The translations under genes were made by a program, and so were the position numbers. Under the pieces are notes generated by a model. That model was not told the origin of the DNA and ran no database searches. It worked only from the letters and a program-made list of their open reading frames with translations. From Bradyrhizobium tropiciagri (GTDB lineage Bacteria > Pseudomonadota > Alphaproteobacteria > Rhizobiales > Xanthobacteraceae): a stretch of 64,000 bases of DNA. The stretch covers positions 744,001 through 808,000 of the forward strand of contig NZ_JAFCKF010000002.1 of the NCBI RefSeq assembly GCF_018130545.1, written 5' to 3'. Shown here one piece after another: positions 52,177 through 62,070 of this stretch (positions within the stretch are counted from its first letter, which is position 1; each line of letters begins with the position of its first letter).

Positions 52177-53244
52177 GTGGTCAAGCTGCTGGACGAACAC
52201 GAACGTACGTTGGCGTTTGCCGAAGTCGCACTTGGTCAGATTCGCTCGCTTCGCCAGACCGCTGTCCCCCGCAACTATGAAATCTGGTACGTCTACGCCA
52301 CCGGATACAACGCACCGCTCAACAAGGTCATCAACGAGACGCTGGCGCGCAGCGGCAAGCTCTCTGAATCCGACCTCGAGCAGATCTACGAAACCTACCT
52401 CTCGCACATCAAGACCTCGGATCGCATCGACAAGGTCGGCGCGCGCGTCATCGGCGAGATCGACGCGGTCATGAGGCTGATCACCGATGCGCTCGGCGTG
52501 TCCGCGACCTACGACGCAAGCCTGGTCGGTGCCACCGACAAGCTCGCCACCGCGACCACTCGCGATCACATCAAAGTCATCGTCGACAGCCTGGCAAAAT
52601 CGACGCGCGAGATGCGCGAGACCAACCAGGCACTGGAGAACCGGCTCGCGCTCTCGAAGTCGGAGATCAGCGACCTGCAGCACAGCCTCGAGGCGATCCG
52701 CGCCGAGAGCCTGACCGATCCCCTCACCGGCCTCGGCAACCGGAAATATTTCGACCGCTCGATCGACATGGCGGTACAGGCTGCGCTCGCCAGCGGCGAG
52801 CCGCTGTCGCTCTTGATGTTCGACATCGATCACTTCAAGTCGTTCAACGACTCCTACGGTCACCTCACCGGCGACCAGGTGCTGCGGCTGGTGGCGCAGT
52901 CGCTGAAGCAGACCATCAAGGGCCAGGACATCACCGCGCGCTATGGCGGCGAGGAATTCGCTGTCGTGCTGCCCAACACCGCGCTGCGCCAGGCGCTGAC
53001 GGTCGCCGACCACATCCGCCGTGCCGTGATGGCGAAGGAATTGAAGAAGAAGTCGACCGGCGAGATCCTCGGCCGTGTCACGATCTCGGTCGGCGTCTCG
53101 ATGCTGAAGCCGGCCGACGACACGGATTCGCTGATCGAACGCGCCGACGCCTGCCTCTACGCCGCCAAGCGCGCCGGCCGCAACCGCGTGATCTGCGAAG
53201 CCGATCCGGAATACAGCGCCGAATCCCAGACCCGCGTCGCGTAA
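52177..53244 (+). CDS. GGDEF-domain diguanylate cyclase
   Basis: The 355-residue protein makes cyclic di-GMP. The N-terminal about 180 residues are helical, with VKLLDEHERTLAFAEVALGQ at the start and a coiled-coil stretch before the catalytic domain. The GGDEF domain begins TDPLTGLGNRKYFDR and contains YGGEEFAVVLP, so the active-site motif is GGEEF at about residue 256. The inhibitory I-site normally reads RxxD five residues before it; here it is KGQD, so product inhibition may be weak. There are no transmembrane segments, so it is likely cytosolic. GTG 52177 follows GAGGACG. Confidence 0.88.
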   Translation: MVKLLDEHERTLAFAEVALGQIRSLRQTAVPRNYEIWYVYATGYNAPLNKVINETLARSGKLSESDLEQIYETYLSHIKTSDRIDKVGARVIGEIDAVMRLITDALGVSATYDASLVGATDKLATATTRDHIKVIVDSLAKSTREMRETNQALENRLALSKSEISDLQHSLEAIRAESLTDPLTGLGNRKYFDRSIDMAVQAALASGEPLSLLMFDIDHFKSFNDSYGHLTGDQVLRLVAQSLKQTIKGQDITARYGGEEFAVVLPNTALRQALTVADHIRRAVMAKELKKKSTGEILGRVTISVGVSMLKPADDTDSLIERADACLYAAKRAGRNRVICEADPEYSAESQTRVA

Positions 53245-53263
53245 ATCTCACCTCTCAGGACTT

Positions 53264-53360
53264 CGTAGCTTCGCAGGATGGGCGAAGCGCGATAGCGCCG
53301 TGCCCACCTCATCTAGCGCGATGTGCGATGGTGGGCACGCTTCGCTTGGCCCAGCCTACG
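53264..53360. repeat. Inverted repeat pair (Bradyrhizobium-type) overlapping the TfoX gene end
   Basis: Two inverted arms face each other: CGTAG...GGGCGAAGCG...CGTGCCCACC (53264-53308) and GGTGGGCACG...CGCTT...GGCCCAGCCTACG (53330-53360). On the minus strand the frame reads WAKRSVPTIA, a tail I recall from hypothetical proteins of Bradyrhizobium. The TfoX-like gene stops inside this element. Confidence 0.8.
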
Positions 53361-53795
53361 TTTCGACTTGGCGGCACGCTTCTTCGCCACGCTCTTGGCC
53401 GCAGTCTTCTTCGCGGCAGCCTTCTTCGCCGGCGCCTTCGACTTTCCCGCTGCCGCTCGTTTCCTCGGCCGCTTGCGCAGCGCGGCGCGCTGAGCCGCAC
53501 CGAGCGCCGAGCGTGCCCAGACCGCAAGCTCCTCGGCATCGTCGAACAGCCGCGCCGGCAGCTGCCAATAGGAATTCACCGTGACTGTCTTCGAGCTGGT
53601 CTGGTACTGGAACGGCTTGGAGCCTTCCGCCTCGAATTGCGGGATGGTCTGCTCGTCGGCTCGGAAGTAGAGGCCGGCACGCAAGGCCAGCGCGAAGTTG
53701 GTGCCGTCAGCGGAGATGCCGTAGCCGGAGAACATCCGGCGCAGCGTGACCGGGCCGAAATCGGCGAACAGGTCGGTGAGAAATTCACGGTCCAT
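53313..53795 (-). CDS. TfoX N-terminal-domain protein with histone-H1-like tail
   Basis: The 160-residue protein has a TfoX_N domain (about residues 1-105), starting MDREFLTDLFADFGPVTLRR with the FSGYG motif (MFSGYGISADGTNFAL) and ending near WARSALGAAQRAALR. Then comes an unusual tail of about 50 residues rich in Lys and Ala (KAPAKKAAAKKTAAK), like eukaryotic H1 or bacterial histone-like tails, which suggests DNA binding. The last 15 residues are encoded within a dispersed repeat. ATG 53795 follows GAGGGTGGG. In Haemophilus TfoX regulates competence; here the family has only the N-terminal domain and an unknown role. Confidence 0.82.
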   Translation of the reverse strand: MDREFLTDLFADFGPVTLRRMFSGYGISADGTNFALALRAGLYFRADEQTIPQFEAEGSKPFQYQTSSKTVTVNSYWQLPARLFDDAEELAVWARSALGAAQRAALRKRPRKRAAAGKSKAPAKKAAAKKTAAKSVAKKRAAKSKRRLGQAKRAHHRTSR

Positions 53796-53942
53796 GTGCC
53801 CACCCTCATTCCAGCGCGACCGGACACGCCTGCCGCAGCCCGTTGGCTGCGCAGTATGGTCGACGAATACCTCGACACGCAACGATGGTGGGTATCTGAT
53901 CTAAAGGCGCGCGCGATTGCGCGCTCGCCGGCGCGGCAGCGA

Positions 53943-54341
53943 TCAGACCGTGGCCGGCTTGAGCTGCACCGATTCGCCGCAACCGCAGGCGGACACCTGG
54001 TTCGGGTTGTTGAACACGAACTGGGCCTGCATCCTGTCGGCCACGTAGTCCATCTCGGTGCCGAGCAGGAACAGCACAGCCTTCGGATCGACCAGGATCT
54101 TCACGCCCTTGTCCTCGACCACTTCGTCGCTCGGTCGGATCTCGTGGGCGTATTCGACGGTGTAGGATTGCCCGGCGCAGCCGCCGTTCTTGATGCCGAC
54201 GCGCAGCCCGACAATCTCCGAGTCCGCACGCTTGGTCAGCTCGGTGATCCGCTCCGCCGCGGCATCGGTCAGTCTCATGACCTGCGGGCGCGGCCGCTTC
54301 GGCTTGGCTGGGGTCGGTGAAGCTTGCGTCATATCACTCAT
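53943..54341 (-). CDS. sufA: Iron-sulfur cluster carrier, SufA/IscA type
   Basis: The 132-residue A-type carrier has the three conserved Cys: GGCAGQSYTVEY and the C-terminal SACGCGESV. It accepts clusters from the SufBCD scaffold and passes them to apoproteins. It is the last gene of the SUF series here, with a 65-base spacer to sufT. The N-terminal extension is Pro/Lys-rich and otherwise plain. It is predicted to be cytosolic. Confidence 0.9.
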   Translation of the reverse strand: MSDMTQASPTPAKPKRPRPQVMRLTDAAAERITELTKRADSEIVGLRVGIKNGGCAGQSYTVEYAHEIRPSDEVVEDKGVKILVDPKAVLFLLGTEMDYVADRMQAQFVFNNPNQVSACGCGESVQLKPATV

Positions 54342-54406
54342 GTGGTCAGTCCCAGCGGCAAATCAACTGCCGATCTTCTCGAGCCTAAGTTCAATCCCCT
54401 AACGCA

Positions 54407-54778
54407 TCACCACATATTGAGGACGAGGCGCGCCTCATCCGACATCCGGTCCGGCGTCCAGGCCGGATCCCACACCAGATTGACGTTCACGACGCCGACG
54501 CCGGGAACGCTGGCAACCGCGTTCTCAACCATCTGCGGCAGCTCGCCGGCAGCCGGGCAGTTCGGCGTGGTCAGCGTCATCAGGATGTCGACGGAACGAT
54601 CGTCCTTGAGGTCGACCTTGTAGATCAGGCCGAGCTCGTAGATGTCGGCCGGGATTTCCGGGTCGAACACCGTCTTCAGCGCGGCGACGATCTCGCCGCT
54701 CATGCGCTCGGTCTCCTCCGCCGGCAGTGCCGAGGTGGTTTCCATGGAGGCCGTCTTGACTTCGGCTGTATCGGTCAT
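54407..54778 (-). CDS. sufT: SufT-like DUF59 Fe-S assembly protein
   Basis: The 123-residue protein of the MIP18/DUF59 family has the signature DPEIPADIYELGLIYKVDL and TTPNCPAAGELP with its reactive Cys. It helps Fe-S maturation of selected targets. It overlaps sufS by four bases (ATGA), so it is translationally coupled. It precedes sufA. Confidence 0.9.
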   Translation of the reverse strand: MTDTAEVKTASMETTSALPAEETERMSGEIVAALKTVFDPEIPADIYELGLIYKVDLKDDRSVDILMTLTTPNCPAAGELPQMVENAVASVPGVGVVNVNLVWDPAWTPDRMSDEARLVLNMW

Positions 54779-56022
54779 GCGAACAATTCCCGCGCCTTGA
54801 TCAGCGCCTGCGCCAGATGGTCGACTTCTTCCCTTGTATTATACATCCCGAAGGATGCGCGGCAGGTGGCCGTCACGTTGAACCGCTCTAAAAGCGGCAT
54901 CACGCAATGGGTGCCGGCACGCACCGCGATGCCCTGTCGGTCGATCACGGTCGCGACGTCGTGCGGGTGCGCGCCCTTCATCTCGAAGGAGATCACCGGG
55001 CCCTTGTTGCGGGCGGTTCCGATCAGGCGCAGCGAGTTGATCTCGCGCAGGCGGTCCTGCGCATAGGTGAGCAGGTCGTGCTCATGCGCGGCGATGCGTT
55101 CCTTGCCGATCGAATTGACGTAGTCGATCGCAGCACCCAGCCCGATCGCCTCGACGATCGGCGGCGTGCCGGCCTCGAACTTGTGCGGCGGATCTCCGTA
55201 GGTGACCCAATCCTTGGCCACCTCACGGATCATCTCGCCGCCGCCGTTGAACGGCCGCATCGCCACCAGATGCTCGTGCTTGGCATAGAGCGCGCCGATG
55301 CCGGTCGGGCCATACACTTTGTGGCCGGTGAAGGCATAGAAATCGCAATCGAGGTCCTGGACGTCGATTGGCAGATGCACCGCGCCCTGCGCGCCGTCGA
55401 CCAGCACCGGAATGCCGCGGGCATGCGCCAGCCGGATCACTTCCTTGACCGGAACCAGCGTGCCGAGCGCATTCGACATCTGGGTGATCGCGACGATCTT
55501 GGTGCGCGGGGTCAGGAGCTTCTCGAACTCCTCGATCAGGAAGTTGCCTTCATCATCGACCGGCGCCCACTTGATCACGGCACCCTGGCGCTCCCTGAGG
55601 AAATGCCACGGCACGATGTTGGAGTGGTGCTCCATGATCGAGAGGACGATCTCGTCGCCCTCCTTGATGTTCACCCCGCCCCAGGACGACGCCACGAGGT
55701 TGATCGCCTCGGTGACGTTGCGGGTGAAGACGATCTCTTCGTTGCGGCGGGCGTTGATGAACTGCGCGACCTTGCCGCGAGCGCCCTCATAGGCCTCGGT
55801 CGCGGCATTGGCGAGGTAATGCAGGCCGCGATGCACGTTGGCGTATTCGCTCTTGTAAGCCTCGGTCATGCGGTCGAGCACCGCATTCGGCTTCTGCGCC
55901 GAGGCGGCGTTGTCGAGATAGACCAGCGGCTTGCCGTAGATCTGCATGGCGAGCGCCGGGAAATCCTGCCGCACCAGCGCGACGTCGTAAGAACCGTTGG
56001 CGACCGCCTTGTGCATGCTCAC
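54775..56022 (-). CDS. sufS: Cysteine desulfurase SufS (class II)
   Basis: The 415-residue PLP enzyme takes sulfur from cysteine for Fe-S assembly. The PLP lysine is in FTGHKVYGPTGIG, and the active-site Cys in TATCRASFGMYN near residue 370 is in the short loop typical of class II. The N-terminus has VYLDNAASAQKP. It sits between sufD and sufT, each overlapping by four bases. It is distinct from the class I desulfurase (59762) at the head of the operon. Confidence 0.95.
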   Translation of the reverse strand: MSMHKAVANGSYDVALVRQDFPALAMQIYGKPLVYLDNAASAQKPNAVLDRMTEAYKSEYANVHRGLHYLANAATEAYEGARGKVAQFINARRNEEIVFTRNVTEAINLVASSWGGVNIKEGDEIVLSIMEHHSNIVPWHFLRERQGAVIKWAPVDDEGNFLIEEFEKLLTPRTKIVAITQMSNALGTLVPVKEVIRLAHARGIPVLVDGAQGAVHLPIDVQDLDCDFYAFTGHKVYGPTGIGALYAKHEHLVAMRPFNGGGEMIREVAKDWVTYGDPPHKFEAGTPPIVEAIGLGAAIDYVNSIGKERIAAHEHDLLTYAQDRLREINSLRLIGTARNKGPVISFEMKGAHPHDVATVIDRQGIAVRAGTHCVMPLLERFNVTATCRASFGMYNTREEVDHLAQALIKARELFA

Positions 56023-57341
56023 GCCCTCGCCTTCAGCCAGCGCTGCGCGGTGGCAATTGCGACCTCGCGCAACGCGTCGCTGGCAATGGTCTCGATCGCC
56101 TCGCCGACAAAGGCCTGGATCAGAAGCGCCTGCGCTTCCTTCTCGGGCAGTCCGCGGGCGCGCATATAGAACAGCAGGCTCTCGTCGAGCGCACCGGTGG
56201 TCGCACCGTGACCGCAGGTGACGTCGTCTGCGAAGATCTCGAGCTCGGGCTTGTTGTCGGCTTCCGCGTCGTCGGACAGCAAGAGCGCACGCGTCATCAT
56301 CTTGGCGTCGGTCTTCTGCGCGTCCGGACGAACGATGATGCGGCCCTGGAACACGCTGTGGGCACGGTCATCGACGACGGCACGGAAGATCTCGCGGCTC
56401 GCGCAATGCGGCACCGCGTGATCCATGAACAGCGTGGTGTCGGCGTGCTGCTTGCCGTTGATCAGGTTGACGCCGTTGGTCTCGACCTTCGAGCCCTCGC
56501 CGGCGCAGGTCACCGTCAGCTGGTAGCGGCTGACATGACCGCCCGAGGTCAGGCCGAAGGTGTTGAAATGGGCATGCGCGCCGAGCGACACCGTCGCCGA
56601 GGAAATGTTGAAGGCGTCGATGCTGTCTTCGACCAGGCGCACGTGATCAAGCCGCGCATTGTCTCCGATCGCGACGATCAGCCCGTCATGGGTCTGGTAG
56701 GCCTTGGCGCCCTCGCCGGCGAGATAGCTCTCGACCAGCGTGACGCCGGCATCGCGGCCGAGCCGCAGCAGCGAGCGCGTGAACATCGAGGCCGGCGCCG
56801 TGCCGGATGCGACGTGCACGATGTGCAGCGGCTGGGTCAGCACGGTGCCGTTGGCGATGTCGATGACGACGCCGTCGGTCGCCATCGCGCCGTTCAGCGC
56901 GAGCATCGGATTGGAGACGTCGGTCGCAATGGCCTGCACGGACAGCGCATTGTCGCCGGCGTCGAGCACGTCGCGCAGCGGGCGGATGCTGAGGCCCTTG
57001 TCGAGATTGCCGAGGTCGGAGAGATCAGGCGCGAACGCGCCATCGACCAGCACCAGGCGGCGTACGCCGTCGATGGCCCGCAGCTTGATCGCGGCCGCGG
57101 CGCGAGCCAGCGCCGCCGCATCCGGCGCGGGGGCCAGCGGCAGCACCTCGCGCATCAGCGCGCGCAGGTCGGTGTATTTCCAATCCTCGATCCGGCGATG
57201 CGGCAGTCCAAGGCGCTCATAGGCCTCGAACGCCTCGCGGCGCTGATCGGCGATCTTGCCCTTGCCCGGCAGACGGTCGCGCACCACGGCGAATGCATCG
57301 CCCAGCGCGCGCCCGGTCTCGGTCTTTGCAACAACGTTCAT
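56019..57341 (-). CDS. sufD: SufD Fe-S assembly protein
   Basis: The 440-residue SufB/D fold protein partners SufB and SufC in the scaffold complex. The family C-terminal motif area with HGATTGALDESLLFYMRARGL is visible, and GRIIVRPDAQKTDA, typical of SufD and SufB alike, precedes it. Its N-terminal half is more divergent. The start overlaps sufS downstream by four bases and lies 17 bases after sufC. Confidence 0.93.
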   Translation of the reverse strand: MNVVAKTETGRALGDAFAVVRDRLPGKGKIADQRREAFEAYERLGLPHRRIEDWKYTDLRALMREVLPLAPAPDAAALARAAAAIKLRAIDGVRRLVLVDGAFAPDLSDLGNLDKGLSIRPLRDVLDAGDNALSVQAIATDVSNPMLALNGAMATDGVVIDIANGTVLTQPLHIVHVASGTAPASMFTRSLLRLGRDAGVTLVESYLAGEGAKAYQTHDGLIVAIGDNARLDHVRLVEDSIDAFNISSATVSLGAHAHFNTFGLTSGGHVSRYQLTVTCAGEGSKVETNGVNLINGKQHADTTLFMDHAVPHCASREIFRAVVDDRAHSVFQGRIIVRPDAQKTDAKMMTRALLLSDDAEADNKPELEIFADDVTCGHGATTGALDESLLFYMRARGLPEKEAQALLIQAFVGEAIETIASDALREVAIATAQRWLKARA

Positions 57342-57358
57342 CTGAGAACCCGCGTTTA

Positions 57359-58111
<753 letters not shown>

Positions 58112-58170
58112 CTGATTTTTCCTGAGCATCATCCGCAAGGCGCGCGTCGGTCGCGCCTTCAGCGGATGGA

Positions 58171-59667
58171 TTAACCAACCGAACCTTCAAGGCTGATCGA
58201 GATCAGCTTCTGCGCTTCCACCGCGAACTCCATCGGCAGTTGCTGCAGCACGTCCTTCACGAAGCCGTTGACGACGAGGCCGACGGCTTCTTCTTGGCTG
58301 AGCCCGCGCTGGATGCAGTAGAACAGCACGTCCTCGGAAATCTTCGACGTCGTCGCTTCATGCTCGAACGTCGCCGAGGAATTCTTGGCCTCGACATAGG
58401 GCACGGTGTGCGCACCGCATTTGTCGCCGATCAGGAGCGAGTCGCAGGCGGTGTAGTTGCGCGCGCCGGTCGCCTTGCGATGGGCGCTGACGAGGCCGCG
58501 ATAGGTGTTCTGCGACTTGCCGGCGGCGATGCCCTTGGAGATGATCCGGCTCGACGTGTTCTTGCCGAGGTGGATCATCTTGGTGCCGCTGTCGACCTGC
58601 TGGAAGCCGTTCGAAATCGCGATCGAGTAGAACTCGCCGCTCGAATTGTCACCGCGCAGGATGCAGCTCGGATATTTCCAGGTGATCGCCGAACCGGTCT
58701 CGACCTGGGTCCAGGAGATTTTGGAATTCCGGCCGCGGCAGTCGCCACGCTTGGTGACGAAATTGTAGATTCCGCCCTTGCCTTCCGAGTTGCCTGGGTA
58801 CCAGTTCTGCACCGTCGAATACTTGATCTCGGCATCGTCGAGCGTGACGAGCTCGACCACCGCGGCGTGCAGCTGGTTCTCGTCGCGCTGTGGCGCGGTG
58901 CAGCCTTCGAGATAGGAGACGTAGGAGCCCTTGTCGGCGATGATCAGCGTGCGCTCGAACTGGCCGGTGTTGCGCTCGTTGATGCGGAAATAGGTCGACA
59001 GCTCCATCGGGCAGCGCACACCCGGCGGCACGTAGACGAACGAGCCGTCGGAGAACACCGCCGAATTCAGCGTCGCGAAATAGTTGTCGGAGGTCGGCAC
59101 CACGGTGCCGAGATATTTCTGCACCAGCTCGGGATGCTCGCGGATCGCCTCCGAGATCGGCATGAAGATCACGCCGGCTGCCTTCAGCTCCTTCTGGAAG
59201 GTGGTCGCAACCGAGACCGAATCGAACACGGCGTCGACCGCGATCTTGCGGTTCGGCGTCTGCGGTCCACCCGGCGGCGGCTCGACGCCCTCGAGGATCG
59301 CGACCTCGCGCAGGGGAATGCCGAGCTTCTCGTAGGTCTTGAGGATTTCCGGATCGATCTCGTCGATCGAGGACAGCGTCTTCTTCGGCTTCGGCGCCGC
59401 GTAGTAGTAGATGTCCTGATAGTCGATCTTCGGATAGTCGACGCGCGCCCAGGTCGGCTCGGTCATGGTCAGCCAGCGGCGATACGCCTCCAGGCGCCAT
59501 TCCAGCATCCAGGCCGGCTCGTTCTTCTTTGCTGAGATGAAGCGGACGGTGTCTTCCGACAGACCCTTCGGGGCCTTGTCGGACTCGATCTGCGTCTCAA
59601 ACCCATATCGATACTGGTCGACGTCGATGCGCCGGACGCGCTCGACCGTCTCTTGTACAGCAGGCAT
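58171..59667 (-). CDS. sufB: SufB Fe-S assembly protein
   Basis: The 498-residue scaffold protein has the SufB-specific segments [20 protein letters not shown] and [20 protein letters not shown] and the C-terminal [27 protein letters not shown] sits just upstream of the ATG. An 84-base gap to the upstream cysteine desulfurase holds a candidate Irr-like site (59751-59766), so transcription may also begin at sufB. Confidence 0.95.
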   Translation of the reverse strand: MPAVQETVERVRRIDVDQYRYGFETQIESDKAPKGLSEDTVRFISAKKNEPAWMLEWRLEAYRRWLTMTEPTWARVDYPKIDYQDIYYYAAPKPKKTLSSIDEIDPEILKTYEKLGIPLREVAILEGVEPPPGGPQTPNRKIAVDAVFDSVSVATTFQKELKAAGVIFMPISEAIREHPELVQKYLGTVVPTSDNYFATLNSAVFSDGSFVYVPPGVRCPMELSTYFRINERNTGQFERTLIIADKGSYVSYLEGCTAPQRDENQLHAAVVELVTLDDAEIKYSTVQNWYPGNSEGKGGIYNFVTKRGDCRGRNSKISWTQVETGSAITWKYPSCILRGDNSSGEFYSIAISNGFQQVDSGTKMIHLGKNTSSRIISKGIAAGKSQNTYRGLVSAHRKATGARNYTACDSLLIGDKCGAHTVPYVEAKNSSATFEHEATTSKISEDVLFYCIQRGLSQEEAVGLVVNGFVKDVLQQLPMEFAVEAQKLISISLEGSVG

Positions 59668-59750
59668 TCAATCCTCCGCTCGCGGTTTCAAGGACCGCGG
59701 TGGATCTCAAGTTCCGAAAATCTCTTACGAGGCTTTGAAGACGAAATCCG

Positions 59751-59766
59751 CTTAGAACAGTTCAAG
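59751..59766 (-). promoter_or_regulatory. Candidate Irr/iron-control-like site ahead of sufB
   Basis: On the minus strand CTTGAACTGTTCTAAG resembles the TTTAGAA-N3-TTCTAAA iron-control element bound by Irr in rhizobia, with one arm intact and the other two bases off. It lies about 85 bases upstream of the sufB ATG, overlapping the end of the upstream desulfurase gene. Confidence 0.35.
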
Positions 59767-60919
59767 CTGTGTTTCGTCGTTCCCCCTTAACTAAGGTATC
59801 GGCGAGCTTTCGCCAAGCCTTGAGGGTCAAATCCACGTCTGTCTCCGTGGTAGACCAGCCAAGACTGAGCCGCACCGCTCCCTGGGACACCTCCGAACGG
59901 TATCCCATTGCCTCCAATACGTGCGAGGGCTGGACCTTGCCCGACGAGCAGGCGGAACCGGAGGACACCGCGATTCCCCCGAGGTCGAACCCGATGACCG
60001 CCGTTTCGGCCTTCATCCCTGTCGCGGTGAACAGAACGGTATTTGGCAACCTTTTGACGTCGTCGGAGAACACCAGCACATCAGGCGTCTGCCGCAGCCC
60101 GTGCTCAAGCCGGTCACGCAGCCCCCTGACGCGGGCGGCATCGACCTTGAGCGCCGCCATCGCGGCCTTGGCGGCCGCGCCAAAGCCGGCAATGCCCGCA
60201 ACGTTCTCGGTCCCTGCCCGCCGCCCGAGCTCCTGCCCGCCGCCGCGCAGCGCCGCCTCCAATCCCTCGACGCCTTCGGCAAGCACCAGCGCGCCTGTGC
60301 CCTTCGGTCCGCCGACCTTGTGGGCTGACAGCGTCACGAGGTCGGCCTGCGTCGAGGCAAGGTCGAACGGAATCTTGCCGAACGCCTGGATCGCATCGAC
60401 ATGCAGCAGCCCACCGGCCGCATGGGCGATGTCGGCGACGTCAGCCACCGGCTGTATCGCGCCGGTCTCGTTGTTCGCCAGCATCACCGAGACCAGAGCG
60501 GGCGGACCATCAGCCAGCAGCGCACGAAGATGATCGAGATCGATCACGCCACCACGCGTGACATGGATGGCGCCGATCGCATCCGCCGCAAACCGCCCGC
60601 CCGCGAGCACGGAGGCATGCTCGATCGCGGACACCAGCAGCCGCCGCACCGGCGCACTGGCCCCACGGCGCAATCCCGGCGTCAATGCGAGCGCATTGGC
60701 CTCGGTCCCGCCAGAGAGAAACACGACGTCCTGCGGCCGGGCACCGACTGCCTTGGCCACCGCATTGCGGGCATCCTCGACCAACCGGCGCGCCCGCCGT
60801 CCCTCGCTGTGCACCGAGGACGGGTTGCCGCTCAAGTCCCACGCAGCCGTCATCGCCGCCTTCGCTTCCTGGCGAAGCGGCGTGGTGGCGTTCCAGTCGA
60901 GATAGACGCGATCGGTCAT
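59762..60919 (-). CDS. Cysteine desulfurase, NifS/IscS-like (class I)
   Basis: The 385-residue PLP enzyme begins MTDRVYLDWNATTPLRQ. The PLP lysine is in SAHKVGGPKGTGAL, and the catalytic Cys sits in the longer loop SSGSACSSGKVQPSHVLEAMG of class I enzymes. It heads the SUF series, a common alphaproteobacterial arrangement with two cysteine desulfurases in one cluster. It might also supply sulfur for tRNA thiolation. An in-frame start at 60937 is possible, but the shorter form matches relatives. Confidence 0.92.
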   Translation of the reverse strand: MTDRVYLDWNATTPLRQEAKAAMTAAWDLSGNPSSVHSEGRRARRLVEDARNAVAKAVGARPQDVVFLSGGTEANALALTPGLRRGASAPVRRLLVSAIEHASVLAGGRFAADAIGAIHVTRGGVIDLDHLRALLADGPPALVSVMLANNETGAIQPVADVADIAHAAGGLLHVDAIQAFGKIPFDLASTQADLVTLSAHKVGGPKGTGALVLAEGVEGLEAALRGGGQELGRRAGTENVAGIAGFGAAAKAAMAALKVDAARVRGLRDRLEHGLRQTPDVLVFSDDVKRLPNTVLFTATGMKAETAVIGFDLGGIAVSSGSACSSGKVQPSHVLEAMGYRSEVSQGAVRLSLGWSTTETDVDLTLKAWRKLADTLVKGERRNTA

Positions 60920-61374
60920 CGAGCTTGTCCGCCGCAATCACCGTGGCTGCGGCCCTACCACTGCGACATAACCGCAGTCAGGCACCGAGACCAGATCAGA
61001 GTCCCCGGCGCGACGGATTTTTCGTTCTCGCCGGACGTCTCATCGTGTTGCCAGGCAAGACATTCGCAAGCACCCTTGCGCGCGATAGCAATGTGACAAA
61101 CCAAAACTTTAGGTAGCCAAAAGACAATTCGGCCCGTTGATCCAGATCATCGCGGGCGCAGCCCGTTGCACTCCGGATTCGCCGCGGCCAAGCGGCACAA
61201 TTTCCTTGATTTTTGCCCCTTGCGTCATGCTAGAAGGCCCTCCAGCGTGCCGCCCGGCGGTGCCTGTGCCGATTTCATCATGAGCCGCCCTGTTCGCGCC
61301 CCGTCGCTGAAGATGGCTCCAACCGGTTGATTGATCGACGTCAATCAAGGGAACGCGTCAATCAAGGGAACACA
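60920..61374. other. Divergent promoter region between the SUF operon and an alpha/beta hydrolase
   Basis: This 455-base stretch has AT-rich segments near 61096-61120 and a tandem 17-base duplication at 61339-61372 that carries the ribosome-binding site of the hydrolase. No gene is evident. A possible plus-strand promoter with TTGATT and CTAGAA spaced 18 bases (about 61208-61237) is a weak candidate. Confidence 0.4.
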
Positions 61375-62022
61375 ATGCCTGAAGTCATTTTCACCGGCCC
61401 TGCTGGCCGTCTCGAAGGCCGCTATCACCCGGCCAAGCAGAAGAACGCGCCGATTGCGATGATCCTGCATCCGCATCCGCAGTTCCACGGCACGATGAAC
61501 CACCAGATCGTCTATCAGTGCTACTACGCGTTCGCGCATCGCGGCTTCTCGGTGCTGCGCTTCAACTTCCGTGGCGTCGGCCGCAGCCAGGGCTCGTTCG
61601 ATCACGGCACCGGCGAATTGTCGGATGCGGCGAGCGCGCTCGACTGGGCGCAAGCGATCAATCCCGAAGCGCGTGCCTGCTGGGTTGCCGGCTTCTCGTT
61701 CGGTGCATGGATCGGCATGCAGCTTCTGATGCGCCGGCCGGAGGTCGAGGGCTTCATCTCGATCGCGCCGCCCGCCAATCTCTACGACTTCTCGTTCCTC
61801 GCGCCCTGCCCGTCGTCGGGCCTGATCGTGCATGGCGACAAGGATGCCGTGGTGCCGCCCAAGGACGTCAACACGCTGGTCGAGAAGCTGAAGACCCAGA
61901 AGGGCATCGTGATCGACCAGCAGGTGATCCCCGGCGCAAACCATTTCTTCGACGGCAAGCTCGAGCCGCTGATGGAGACGGTGACCGGCTATCTCGACAT
62001 GCGCCTCGCCAACGTGCGGTAA
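61375..62022 (+). CDS. Alpha/beta-hydrolase
   Basis: The 215-residue protein has an alpha/beta-hydrolase core with the oxyanion region LHPHPQFHGTM, NFRGVGRSQG, and the nucleophile elbow GFSFGAW (Ser in GxSxG). An Asp in HGDKDAVVP and His in GANHFF complete the triad. It belongs to the short bacterial family often annotated as predicted hydrolase. The start at 61375 lies 5-6 bases after AAGGGAA, the second copy of a tandem 17-base repeat. The substrate is unknown. Confidence 0.88.
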   Translation: MPEVIFTGPAGRLEGRYHPAKQKNAPIAMILHPHPQFHGTMNHQIVYQCYYAFAHRGFSVLRFNFRGVGRSQGSFDHGTGELSDAASALDWAQAINPEARACWVAGFSFGAWIGMQLLMRRPEVEGFISIAPPANLYDFSFLAPCPSSGLIVHGDKDAVVPPKDVNTLVEKLKTQKGIVIDQQVIPGANHFFDGKLEPLMETVTGYLDMRLANVR

Positions 62023-62030
62023 GGCGCTCC

Positions 62031-62067
62031 CGTAGCCCGGAATGCGCTTCGCTCCATCCGGGCTACG
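62031..62067. repeat. Inverted repeat (Bradyrhizobium-type) between hydrolase and SMR genes
   Basis: CGTAGCCCGG (62031-62040) and CCGGGCTACG (62058-62067) are perfect 10-base inverted arms around AATGCGCTTCGCTCCAT. It separates the convergent genes and is likely a transcription end and a dispersed repeat. Confidence 0.75.
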
Positions 62068-62070
62068 GCT

